Source: Jaltomata sinuosa (Eukaryota > Streptophyta > Magnoliopsida > Solanales > Solanaceae). From it: 64,000 bases of DNA. A program made the translations under genes and the position numbers. Every line of letters begins with the position of its first letter. Within the stretch, counting starts at the first letter, position 1. Below are positions 13,163-23,879 of the stretch, one piece after another. Below the pieces are notes generated by a model. The model made no database searches. It worked only from the letters and a program-made list of their open reading frames with translations, and was not told where the DNA came from. Location of the stretch: contig QJPP01001540.1 of assembly GCA_003996215.1 (NCBI GenBank), positions 1 to 64,000 of the forward strand. The letters run 5' to 3'.

Positions 13163-15589
13163 ATATCTCCCCTTGGGATCATTCGGCCTTAAATGGGGAC
13201 TAAACAAGCTGAGTTTGGAGGGAAAGAGCTGCATTCCCTACCAACTGAGTACTAGAAACTGATATCTAACTGTACTTAGTTCCATGGATATGCAAACATG
13301 ACTGAATGCAAGGATAACTTAGGGAACATGATTCTGAGGATGAATTTCACAAGAGTAACCTGAGAAACCTGAGAGGAACTATTACCTTAAGCTGAAACTG
13401 AATCGGAAGGGAAGAGGTGAGGGTACTTGGACATCATGGCTGCTTATGCTTCCCAAGTAGCTCCCTCGACTGACTGATTTCTCCATAACACCTTCACCAA
13501 AGCAACTTCCTTATTTCTCAACCTAAGAACTTGACAGTCAAGAATTTCAACTTGAACCTCCTCATAGGTGAGGCTATCCTTCACAGCCACACTCTCTAAA
13601 GGCAGAGTGGATGAAAGATCACCCACACACTTCTTCAACAAGGAAATGTGAAAGACTGGATGAACCGTTGCTAGTTCTGCTAGGAACTCTAACTCGTAAG
13701 CCACATTACCAATCCTTTTCAAGATTTTATAAGGACCTACATAGCTGGGACTGACGTTTCCTTTCTTGCCAAATCTCATCACCCCCTCATGGGTGACACT
13801 TTAAGGAAGACCCAATCATCGATCTCAAACTCTAAGTCCCTTCTCCTCACATCTGCATAGGACTTCTGATGACTCTGAGCTATCTTTAGTCTTTATCTGA
13901 TGAGCTGAACTTTCTCCATAGCCTCGTGAACCAAATATAGCCCAATCAAAGGCTGCTTCACCTACTTCGAACCACCCAACCGGTGACCTGCATCTATGCC
14001 CATAAAGTGCTTTATATGGGGCCATTTGAATACTGGAACAAAAACTATTATTATAGGTAAACTCTATGAGAGGTAGGTGATCATCCCCACTACCCTTGAA
14101 ATTGATCACACAAGCTCTCAACATGTCCTCTAAATTCTGAATGGTACGCTCTACCTGGCCATCCATCTGCAGATAAAATGTTGTACTGAGATTCAGCCGA
14201 GTACCAAGATCTTTCTGAAATGATCTACAGAAATGAGATGTAAACTGAGGACCCCTATCTGAGATGATAGACAAGGGAACCCTATGAAACATGACTATCT
14301 CGCTAATGTAGAGTCTAGCATAGTCCCCTCCTGATCTGTAGTCTTGACAGCCAAGAAGTGAGCTAACTTGGTAACCCTTTCCACTATCACCCAAATGGAG
14401 TCATGCTATCTGCGAGTACGGGGTAAACTCGTAATGAAATCCATGTTGATCACCTTCCACTTCCAAGTAGGAATGCTAAAATCCTGAGTCACACCTCCTG
14501 GTTTCTCATGTTCTACTTTAACCTGCTGGCAGTTAGAACACATCCATAGAATCTGCAATGTCCCTCTTCTGCCGTTCCACTAAAAGACTTCCCGTAGATC
14601 ACAGTACATCTTAGTGGCACCGGGATGAATAGAATATCTGGAAATATGGGCTTCTGTAAGGATCTTCTTCTTCAACTCACCCACATTAGGTACATATAAC
14701 TGACCCTGGTAGTGAAGCACACCATCTCCCCCTTGGGATAAAACCTCTACCCTCTGCTGATGAATTATGCCTTTTAACTGAAGCAAGATTAGATCACTGT
14801 CCTATTTCTCTTTAACCTCCTCTACCAATGAAGATTCTGACCCATTCTGGGCTATCACACCACCATCTGTCGTGTAGATAAGGCAAACTCCTAAACGAGC
14901 AAGCCTGTGAACATCTCTGGCTAGTTCCTTCTTCTCTTCCTCAACATGTGACACACTACTCATGGACACTCTGTTGAGGGCATCAGCCACTATATTGGCC
15001 TTACCCGGATGGTAGAGCACATTCATATCATAGTCTTTGAGGAACTCAAGCCATCTCCTCTGACGAAGATTCAACTTTTTTTGGGTGAACACATACTGGA
15101 GGCTCTTATGATCTGTGAACACATCAACATGAACACCTTACAAGAAGTGTCTCCAAATCTTTAGGGAAAATACAATAGCTGCAAGCTCAAGGGTATGAGT
15201 CGGGTAGTTATTCTCATGAACCTTAAGCTGTCTGGACGCATATGCTATGACCTTACCCTGCTGCATCAAAACACAACTCAACCCGACTCTAGATGTGTTG
15301 CAATAAACCACGAAGCCATCTGAACCCTCTGGTAGAGTCAAAATGGGAGTTGTAGTCAACTTGGGCTTCAATTCTAGGAAGATTTTCTAACACTCATCTG
15401 ACCACTGAAACTTGACCTTCGTCTGAGTCAACTTGGTTAACGGGGAAGCTATGGATGAAAATCCTTCAACAAATATCCTATAGTAACCGGCCAAACCCAA
15501 GAAACTTATGATGTCTGTTGGAAAAGTGGGTCTGGGCCAGTCCTTCACTGCCTTAATCTTTTGAGAATCAACTCGGATACCCTCACTAG
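13163..15589 (-). pseudogene. TEK-A pol, 3' half: RT end, RNase H, integrase, chromodomain-like tail
   Basis: Minus-strand pol continues here from 18995 after the CACTA insertion. In reading order: RT end with a Y-R-F connection block (about 15480), RNase H (15371-15138 and 15122-14802), the integrase zinc-binding region with HPGATKMY and a C-x2-C pair (14640-14520), and the core with ISDRG and GQVERT (14394-13825). The C-terminal part has VLWRNQSVEGATWE (13485-13444). Breaks include frameshifts near 14400 and 13820 and stops near 14580, 14800 and 15130. The polypurine tract (13163-13176) and 3' LTR follow. Confidence 0.85.
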
Positions 15590-15739
15590 CACTACTAAAA
15601 ATAGCTCAAAAAGGGATGGATAGGAAAGTGATGGACAACGTCGCTTTTGTCTATCGCTTTTTGGTCAATATGCGGTCAACTCATTTAAAAAATGACGGAC
15701 AAAAGTGATGCTGTCTATCACTTTTTAAAAAATAAAGTG

Positions 15740-15925
15740 ACCCAGATCGGGTCACTCCTCCATTTCCCTCTTCTCTCTTCTCTCTTCTCTTCTCTCTTCT
15801 CCATACCTCCACACACCTCCACACCTCCACACTTCCACATCTCCACACCTGCATCCGCTGTCGTTACTGCCACCGCTGCCACTGGTGCCACCGCCTCCAT
15901 GCTGCCTCCTTCCTCCTCCATCATT
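15740..15925 (+). promoter_or_regulatory. CT/CA-rich leader-like segment in the CACTA element
   Basis: A run of CTCTTCTCTT and CCACACCTCCAC repeats follows the left subterminal region, as in plant 5' leaders. A short open frame runs through it, but I see no domain. It probably belongs to the former transcript of the element. Confidence 0.35.
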
Positions 15926-16325
15926 AATTTTTGGGTTAGGGCTTATTTAAAATTCAAGGTTAGATTTTTTTACGTTTTTTTCAATTACATTATATTTATT
16001 TTAGGTTAATATTAGATTAAGAATATTATTTGTTGTTATGTAGATTAGAACTTGAATTAGTAGTATTTAAAATTTTAAGTTAGGGTTTATTTAATATTTT
16101 TTGATATTATTAGCAAATTTGTTAGTTTCGAATCTTTAAATTAGTTTTTGTCATTTATTTTAAGTTAGTGTTAGATTATGAACATTGTTAGTTATGAATC
16201 TTGAATAATGGTTATGAACATTTTATAATCCATATAATTGAATTTTTGAACTTGAACTTGAATTTGATTTTAGGATTTGTGAGTATAGTAAATATCTTAG
16301 GCTCTTTATTTTAAGTATGAATTAG

Positions 16326-18302
16326 GTTCTTGAATTAAGTTCTTGAATTAGTTTTTAACTTTAGGTTGTTGAATTAGGTTCTTGAATTTGATAGTGAAGT
16401 TGAAAATTTTGAATTAATTTATAATGTTGGATTATAATCTTGAATTAGTTTTCAACTTTAGGTTGTTGAATTTGATAGTGAAGTTAGAAATTTTGTATTA
16501 GTTTATATTATTGGGTTATAATCTTGAAATAGTTTTCAACTTTAGGTTGTTGAATTAGGTTCCTGAATTTGATAGTGAAGTTGAAAATTTTGAATTAGTT
16601 TATATTGTTGAGTTATAATCCTGAATTAGTTTTCAACTTTAGGTTGTTGAATTAGGTTCTTGAATTTGATAGTGAAGTTGGAAATTTTGAATTAGTTTAT
16701 ATTGTTGAGTTATATTCTTGAATTAGTTTTCAACTTTAGGTTTGTTGAATTAGCTTCTTGAATTTGATAGTGAAGTTGGAAATTTTGAATTAGTTTATAT
16801 TGTTGAGTTATAATCTTGAATTAGTTTTCAACTTAGGTTGTTAAATTAGGTTCTTGAATTTGATAGTGAAGTTGGAAATTTTGAATTAATTTATATTGTT
16901 GGGTTATAATCTTGAATTAGTTTTCAACTTTAGGTTGTTAAATTAGGATCTTGAATTTGATAGTGAAGTTGAAAATTTTGTATTAGTTTATATTGTTGGG
17001 TTATAATCTTGAATTAGTTTTCAATTTTAGGTTGTTGAATTAGGTTGTTGAATTTGATAGTGAAGTTGAAAATTTTGAATTAATTTATATTGTTGAGTTA
17101 TAATCTTGAATTAGTTTTCAACTTTAGGTTGTTGAATTAGGTTGTTGAATTTGATAGTGAAGTTGGAAATTTTGAATTAGTTTATGTTGTTGAGTTATAA
17201 TCTTGAATTAGTTTTCAACTTTAGGTTGTTGAATTAGGTTCTTGAATTTGATAGTGAAGTTGAAAATTTTGAATTAGTTTATGTTGTTGGGTTATAATCT
17301 TGAATTAGTTTTCAACTTAGGTTGTTGAATTAGGTTCTTGAATTTGATAGTGAAGTTGGGAATTCTGAATTAGTTTATATTGTTGGGTTATAATCTTGAA
17401 TTAATTTTCAACTTTAGGTTGTTGAATTAGGTTCTTGAATTTGATAGTGAAGTTAAAAATATTTAATTAGTTTATATTGTTGGGTTATAATCTTGAATTA
17501 GTTTTCAACTTTAGGTTGTTGAATTAAGTTTTTGAATTTGATAGTGAAGTTGAAAATTTTGTATTAGTTTATATTGTTGGGTTATAATCTTGAATTAGTT
17601 TTCAACTTTAGGTTATTGAATTAGGTTCTTGAATTTGATAGTGAAGTTGGAAATTTTGAATTAGTTTATATTGTTGAGTTATAATCTTGAATTAGTTTTC
17701 AACTTTAGGTTGTTGAATTAGGTTCTTGAATTTGATAGTGAAGTTGGAAATTTTGAATTAGTTTATATTGTTGGATTATAATCTTGAATTAATTGTCAAA
17801 TTTAGGTTGTTGAATTAGGTTCTTGAATTTGATAGTGAAGTTAGAAATATTAAATTAGTTTATATTGTTGGGTTATAATCTTGAATTAGTTTTCAACTTT
17901 AGGTTATTGAATTAGGTTTTTGACGTTGATAGTGAAGTTGAAAATTTTGTATTAGTTTATATTGTTGGGTTATAATCTTGAATTAGTTTTCAACTTTAGG
18001 TTGTTGAATTAGGTTTTTGAATTTGATAGTGAAGTTGAAAATTTTGAATTAGTTTATATTATTGAGTTATAAATATAATCTTGAATTAGTTTTCAACTTT
18101 AGGTTGTTGAATTAGGTTCTTGAATTTGATAGTTGAAGTTGGAAATTAATTTGTATTAGTTTATATTGTTGGGTTATAATTGTGAATTAGTTTTTAACTT
18201 TACCTTGTCGAATTAGATTCTTGAATTTGATAGTGAAGTTGAAAATTTTGAATTAGTTTATATTGTTGAGTTATAATCTTGAATTAGTTTTCAACTTTAG
18301 GT
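16326..18302 (+). repeat. Tandem 97-bp minisatellite inside the CACTA element, about 20 copies
   Basis: The unit contains TTGAATTAGTTTTCAACTTT, AGGTTGTTGAATTAGGTTC, TTGAATTTGATAGTGAAGTT and GTTTATATTGTTGGGTTATA. Successive GTTATAATC words fall at 16515, 16612 and 16709, giving a period of 97. The first copies lack about 13 bp. The array is T-rich on this strand, with stops in every frame, and looks like intron DNA. Copies differ by scattered single changes. Confidence 0.92.
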
Positions 18303-18387
18303 CGCACAACTTATGCCGGCAGATTCTGAGAGACAATGGAAGGAGAAAGATAAAGATATTTGCAAGACCATCGAGCCTCTCAAATAA
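18303..18387 (+). pseudogene. Short terminal-exon remnant of a CACTA gene
   Basis: Immediately after the array, CAACTTTAG resembles a splice acceptor, and the downstream frame is open for 27-28 codons to TAA at 18385-18387. The peptide is charged, with many Lys, Glu and Asp, around the phrase QWKEKDKD. AT-rich DNA with TTTTATGTATTTAAT-like words follows, as in a 3' UTR. I read it as the last exon of a lost element gene; the length is too short to prove it. Confidence 0.35.
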
Positions 18388-18994
18388 CTGCTTAGATTGA
18401 CTTTCTTTTGGTTTGCATTAGCTTTTTGACACTTTATTTATAATTTTGTACTTCTTTTATGTTTTGAAACACTTTGTAGGTCTTTTGGGTGGATCTTTTA
18501 TGTATTTAATGAATGTTTTACTTCATATTTAGTTTTTTGTTGATGTTGTAGTTGCTTTATGAATGTTATGGCAACAATTAGTGCTAATTTGGGCTATATT
18601 TGAATTAGTTTTATAAATGGCAGGTGGTGCATATTGAAAATACAAATTTTTGCAGCTAGAAAAAATGCAGAAAAGCGACGGACAAGGTCTCTTTTGTCCG
18701 TCGCTTTTCTGGAAAATATTTACCAGGAAAAGCGACGCTATCCATCGCTTTGTTCTTCAAATTCAAGAACAAAGCGACGGACAACATCGCTTTTCTGGAA
18801 AAAAATAAAATCCGTCGCTTTTTTGTTTGCGTTGCTGGCCGTCTCTTTTAAATGACGCTGTCCGTCGCTTTTGGAAAAGCTATAGGCTATTTTCCCACGG
18901 GAGTGATGTCTCGCTTTTCCATCGCTTTTGGCAAAAAAAGCGATGGCCAGCGTTGCATTTGGCCGTCTCTTTTTAGCCTTTTTTAGTAGTATAG

Positions 18995-20240
18995 ATACCA
19001 CATGACCAAGGAATACAACTGACTTTAACCTGAATTCGCATTTGCTGAACTTAGCGAATAACTGGCGATCCTTGAGAGTTTGAAACACCACTCTCAAATG
19101 GTCTGCATGCTCTTTCTTGCTCTGAGAATATATGAGTACATCATCAATGAAGACAATGATGAACAAGTCTATATATTTCCTGAACACCCTGTTCATTAAG
19201 TCCATGAAATCTGCAAAAGCATTCGTTAGTCCAAAAGACATAACTACAAATTCATAGTGACCATACCGAGTGATGAAGGCTGTCTTCAGAATGTCACTAT
19301 CTCTGACCCTGAGCTGATGATAGCCGGACCTGAGGTCTATCTTAGAGAAGAAACTAGAACCCTGAAGCTAGTCAAACAAGTCATCAATCATGGGGATGGG
19401 ATATTTATTCTTGATTGTGACTTTGTTCAAGAGATGGTAGTCGATGCACATCCTGAGAGAATCATCTTACTTACGCACGAAGAGTACTGGAGCACCCCAT
19501 GGAGAGATGCTGGATCTGATGAAGACCTTATCTAGAAGGTCTTTCAACTGCTCATTCAATTCCTTAAGCTCAGCTGGAGCCATTCTGTAAGGAGGAATCA
19601 AAATAGGTTGGGTATCTGTAAGGAGATCTATTCCGAAGTCAATTTCCCTTTCGAGAGAAACTCAAGGCAGATCCTCTGGAATCACTCCTGGGAATTCATT
19701 CACCACTGGTACTGACTCAAGAGTTGTGTCTTCAGAGTTGGAATCCTTAACCCGAACAAAATGTTAGATATACCATTTGGAAATCATTTTTCTGGCCTTA
19801 AGGTAACAAATGAATCGACCTACCGGCACTGAGGTACTACCCCTCCATTCTAAGACTGGCTTGTTTAGAAACTGGAACCGAACGATCCTAGTTCTACAAT
19901 CAATTGAGGCATAACAGGAATGTAACCAATCCATGCCTAGAATAATATCGAAGTCAATTATTTCTAACTCTACGAGATTGGCTGAGGTGACTTTCGGGGA
20001 AACTGTGATAGGGCAATTTTTGTATACCCGTCTAGCTATAACTGGGTCACCAACTGGAATAGAGACTGAGAAGGATTCTGGGAGGATTTCTGGATTGAAA
20101 CGAAAATTCACTGCTATATAAGGAGTTACAAAGGAAAGTGTAGCCTATGGGTCTAACAATGCATAAACATCTAAATGAAAGACTTGTAACGTACCCGTGA
20201 CCACATCGGGTGAATCCTCCTGGTCTTGTCGAGTCTGAAG
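18995..20240 (-). pseudogene. TEK-A pol, 5' half: protease and RT
   Basis: In minus-strand order, the aspartic protease region (about 20190-19764) has LLDP followed by a stop where chromoviruses have the DPGA/DSGA active site, then the ILGMDWL block. RT (about 19640-19000) has SPWGAPVLFVRK, FFSKIDLRSGYHQ, and an intact FIDD box (Asp codons 19145-19140). Stops break it at the protease active site, after VRK and in the DLFD block. The RT runs into the CACTA target site at 18995. Confidence 0.85.
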
Positions 20241-20775
20241 GGCATAACCTATTTTAGTGCTGACCACCACCTGTACCAGATGAGGCACCCTGCTGAGTAG
20301 GGTAACCCGCTGGAGTTGCTGTAGAACTGGTCTGATTCTGTGGGTGAAAATCCTTGCCCTTCCGACAACCTGCTGGATAATCCCTCATTCTGTGGCCTGG
20401 CTTGCCACACCCAAAACAATTTTCAATTCCTTCCATACACTCCCCTAGGTGTTTCTACCACACTTCTTGCAAACTGGATGAGTGCATCTTCAAGTGACAC
20501 TACCTTGGGACATAAAGCCTGGTGCCCTATCCCGTCAGTTCTGTCTGGACTTATGCACTGGAGAACTGGCAGAAGATGTGACTAGAACCGAAGATTTATG
20601 ATGACTGAGAGCGGTTACCACCTTCCGACCTCTGCTGAGAGAAGTTGAAGTCACTTGTCCTAGCTTTCTTACTGTCTCCTCCCCTTATATTGATTTTCTC
20701 CTCCTTGATCTTCTGAGCATAAGTAACCAACCTGTAAATATCTATCTCCTTAATCAGGATAGCAGTTTTGCACTC
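20241..20775 (-). pseudogene. TEK-A gag, C-terminal part with altered zinc knuckle
   Basis: The downstream half of gag. It encodes a basic linker (SKKARTSDF, about 20670-20640) and a CCHC-type knuckle, C-x2-C-x4-H (about 20415-20380). The final Cys is replaced by Tyr, so zinc binding is probably lost. Several frames are used. The N-terminal half continues at 23043 beyond the solo LTR. Confidence 0.75.
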
Positions 20776-21137
20776 TTTGATGTAACAACCGGGTCCGTCG
20801 TTACGGGTAGTCAAACCATACCAAGTGTTAGAATTAGAAAACTCCAGGTTTGGGAGTTTGAAATTCTGGCCTAGGCTAGCCTCAGCCGATTTTAGAGCGA
20901 GGTAGAGTCTAGGGAAATCTGGGTAAAAATGGATTTAGGTGTCTTGGATTAAGCTAGTTTTCCACGTAGTCAAGACATAAAGGAGTCTGGGGGACTTTTT
21001 GGAATCACTTTTGGGTTAGTAGAACTCCTGGAATCGCGTTTGACGTGAAGGGGTTATTTTAGGCATCGGGAAAACCAAGTGTGTTGTGAAATGGCCAAAA
21101 ATGGTAGATTTCTAGACATTCTATCCATGATGAGTGC

Positions 21138-21284
21138 TTTCAGGCGCGATAGTGGTCACCGCTATAGCAGTGGAAATTATTGCTATAGCGGTGGTCAAGG
21201 GGCGGTCAACTCACTTAAGACTGCTATAATGGCAGATGACCACTATAGCAGGACTGCTATAGCGGAGCGGGGACTGCTATAGCG
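21138..21284 (+). repeat. Cluster of GCTATAGCGG palindromic words in the solo LTR
   Basis: Seven or so copies of CTATAGC-type words, often CGCTATAGCG or GACCACTATAGC, in about 150 bp. The cluster lies roughly 350-500 bp from the LTR start, near where the other LTRs carry CCACGG/CCGTGG words. Confidence 0.75.
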
Positions 21285-22021
21285 GGCCGATGAGTTTTTA
21301 ATACAGAAATAGCTCTCAAAACATTTAGTTTTCACAAGTTTGTTTTGGAGAAGGGCTGGGCAAATTTCAGGCAATTTTCTTCATTCCTCCGCCAAAAATC
21401 GTTCCTAAGGTAAGGTTTTCGTTCCCCACACTTTGTAATACGTTTCCTATGCGGTAGAATTGCTAGGAGGGAAATTGGGGAAAGGTTAGAATGACCTAGA
21501 GATGATGGAATTCGGGGAAGAAGGGGGTTCCCAAACATGTATGTTCTTGGGTGTTGATTTAAGTACATTAAAATGATCATAGGTTGTTTAATTTCCTGTT
21601 TTGCCTATAAAAAATGATAAGACTAGGAGAATTAATGGTGGAAAGCTCGGGAAAAAGGGTGGAATGATCATGGGTGGCCTGGAGTTTAGGGATTTGGTAT
21701 AATCAGGGTAATGTACAGGCCTGTATGTTAATTGTATGTATTATGTGTTATTTTTAGACCAAGAACGCGAGAGGAATCTGAAACACGGGAAAGCTCGGGT
21801 TGAATAGAGCTTGGATCATTTCGAGGTAGGTGATGACTTTAGTATTTCTGCGAATGTGTATATTCATTGTACTCATTGTCTAAGTAATTATGTGCATTAC
21901 ATTGCTTAGGGGAATTGTGTGGAATGTCTAAGTTCGGTTTATAGTCTATGTTTGAATGGTGTTTACTTGTTGGCTTTACAAGTTGTGTGTGTTCACATAT
22001 TGACTGTCATTGGTGGCATTC

Positions 22022-22131
22022 GGTTGGCTCGGGTACCATGTCTGGTACGAGTATAACACATGGTTGGCATGGGTACCAAGCCTGGTACGGGTATAACATT
22101 CGGTTGGCACGGGTACCACGCCTGGTACATG
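22022..22131 (+). repeat. 40-bp tandem repeat, about 2.7 copies
   Basis: GGTTGGCNYGGGTACCA words begin at 22022, 22062 and 22102. Each unit holds GGTACC and GGTACG/GTATAAC elements. From about 22180 to 22300 a looser motif, GGTCCGTGNGTGGACCG, occurs three times. Confidence 0.8.
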
Positions 22132-23042
22132 TTTACTTTATTACATATTGCATGGTGATTTTTGTATTACATTGATTGTTATTGGTCCGTGTGTGGACCG
22201 GGTTGTTTTACTTAATGTGATACTTAATATTGGTTCCGTGAGTGGATCGGATTGTTATTGAAAAGTGCTATTGATTGGTGGTCCTTGAGTGGACGAGAAC
22301 TCTTGTATGACTGTTGAGTTGGTCTTGGTTTAGGCTCGGTTAAACAATTACTTGTGGTATTGTCTAGAGGGGATTCCAGGATGGGTCCGGGCTAGACGGT
22401 AAGGTGTGGTTATGGTTTCTTGTTGGTGGAATAGAACTGTAAGAGATGGATTCATACGGTAACAAGTTAGGTAGAGATCTGTAGTCTAGAGATGCCTGTG
22501 ATATTTGTTGCATGTTTGCCATACTTGTTACTGGATTTTGCATACTATTTATATACTATTTTCTTGAATACTGGCGGATGACCCTACCAGTACACAGTGG
22601 TGGTATACTGATACTGCACTTGTCTTTCTTTTGCTGAGTATAGGAAATCTTCCAGCGGCTGAGACGAGACCTCAGATTTAGCACCGACGTTTCCGATCTT
22701 CAAGGGTGAGCTGTCAATTCGAGATACCTTGGGATTATAATTAGAGTTTTAGTCCATTTGTTCGGACTTAAAAACTATTTCTTATTTTGTTTGGGGTTGC
22801 ATCCTCGTACTCTAGATTTGGTATTTATGTTTGGTACGATGACTTTCAGTTCCTAGGTGGGATTTTTCGCAGATAATTAATTATGATAAGTTTTTGAGTA
22901 GTTGATCTTATTTTCATTGCTAGTTTACTTTGATGCTTGCTGGTTTTAGGCTGCTAGTCTAGGGAAGGGTGGAACTCTATTGGTTCGCTCATCCGGGGGT
23001 TGGGTGGGTTCCACTCATGATGGGTTGGGTCATGACATTTGA

Positions 23043-23663
23043 CCACGTCATCGGACACACTAGATATGAACTTACTCATATGGGCCCTGGAGTCAGCTAC
23101 TATCACCGGAACATACTTAGATAACTAGGTAAACTTGAGTGCATACTCCTTCACACTCATATCATTCTTCTTCAAGTTGATAGACTCCTGGACCTTGGCT
23201 TCCCTGTGCTCAAGTAGGAAGAACCTGTCCAGAAATGTCGTCTTAAGGTGGTTCCAATCCACTGGACCTGCATTAGCACAACGAGACTCCTTCCATTGCT
23301 AATACCAAGTATACACCACTCCCTTCAACTGATAGGCAACTAAATCTACACTCTCGATCGGAGTGACGCCCATAATATCTGTCACCTTCTGGATATCATC
23401 AAGAAACTTGTGTGGATCCTTTTCTGACTTGGACCCATGAAATTCCGGAGGGTTCATCTGAGTGAAGTCTCGAATTTTAGCTATGGCAGATTGGTCTGAG
23501 GCGGAGCTAGTGCCATAACCTACTGATTGAACTGAGTGGTCATGGCCTGAGCAAGCACCTTAAAAGTAGCCCTAAATTCGGCATGGGTAACTTGCTCATT
23601 CATAGGGTCTGCCAGAGTTGTTGGTGCTGGATGATTCCTGGCGTTGGCTCTTCTGGGAGGCAT
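23043..23663 (-). pseudogene. TEK-A gag, N-terminal part
   Basis: The start codon is at 23663-23661 on the minus strand, after PBS and leader, and opens MPPRRANARN, a start like that of TEK-D gag (MPPCRANARN at 58683). A stop follows FNQ at about 23540, and frameshifts follow. Downstream residues resemble the MNPPEF and capsid-like region of Tekay gag. The solo LTR splits it from 20775. Confidence 0.75.
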
Positions 23664-23861
23664 TTTCTGTAACGCGAAAAGCATGAGTTAGAAAGAGATT
23701 AAATAGAGTTCATACTCTATAGCATAAGCTAGAAAATAAAGTAGGAAAGTTATTCCTAATGACATCTCATAGCTTCTCCCCTATAAGTGTGGCGCTCTTA
23801 ACACCCATGAAGAAGACTCTACTTGACGCGACTTTCAGACACCCTAGGACACTTGAATCTA

Positions 23862-23879
23862 ATGCTCTTATTCCAAGTT
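23862..23879 (-). other. TEK-A primer-binding site (tRNA-Met type, decayed)
   Basis: On the minus strand, right after the LTR end, AACTTGGAATAAGAGCAT resembles the plant initiator-Met PBS TGGTATCAGAGC. TEK-D has AACTTGTTATCAGAGAACC in the same place. Confidence 0.7.

Larger units (their letters stand above)
15590..18991. mobile_element. Non-autonomous CACTA (En/Spm-type) transposon
   Basis: The left end is CACTACTAAAAATAGCTC. The right end, reverse-complemented, starts TACTACTAAAAAAGGCTA, so the terminal repeats match apart from the outermost C and a few inner bases. A 3-bp duplication, TAG, flanks it (15587-15589 and 18992-18994), as expected for CACTA elements. Subterminal regions (about 15620-15725 and 18665-18970) hold many AGCGACGGACA-like motifs in both orientations, the kind of sites CACTA binding proteins use. 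No transposase domain is present. The centre is a tandem repeat. Removing the element joins the TEK-A RT on both sides. Confidence 0.88.
20781..23037 (+). mobile_element. Solo LTR (2257 bp) inserted in TEK-A gag
   Basis: Starts TGTAACAACC and ends GGGTCATGACA, with a perfect target duplication TTTGA at 20776-20780 and 23038-23042. No internal element sequence is present, so it is the product of LTR-LTR recombination. The LTR resembles the TEK type in its ends and length but carries different internal words: GCTATAGCG repeats at 21138-21284 and a 40-bp tandem repeat at 22022-22131. Confidence 0.92.

Noticed and set aside
15692..16009. 105-codon open frame at the left of the CACTA element
   Set aside because: Runs through subterminal repeats and CT/CA-rich leader; composition explains it and no domain is visible.
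16326..18302. Regular repeat array that might be taken for CRISPR or satellite
   Set aside because: Units are contiguous, without unique spacers, inside a CACTA element of a plant genome; recorded as a minisatellite.
18634..18855. 73-codon open frame
   Set aside because: Consists of the AGCGACGGACA subterminal repeats of the CACTA element.
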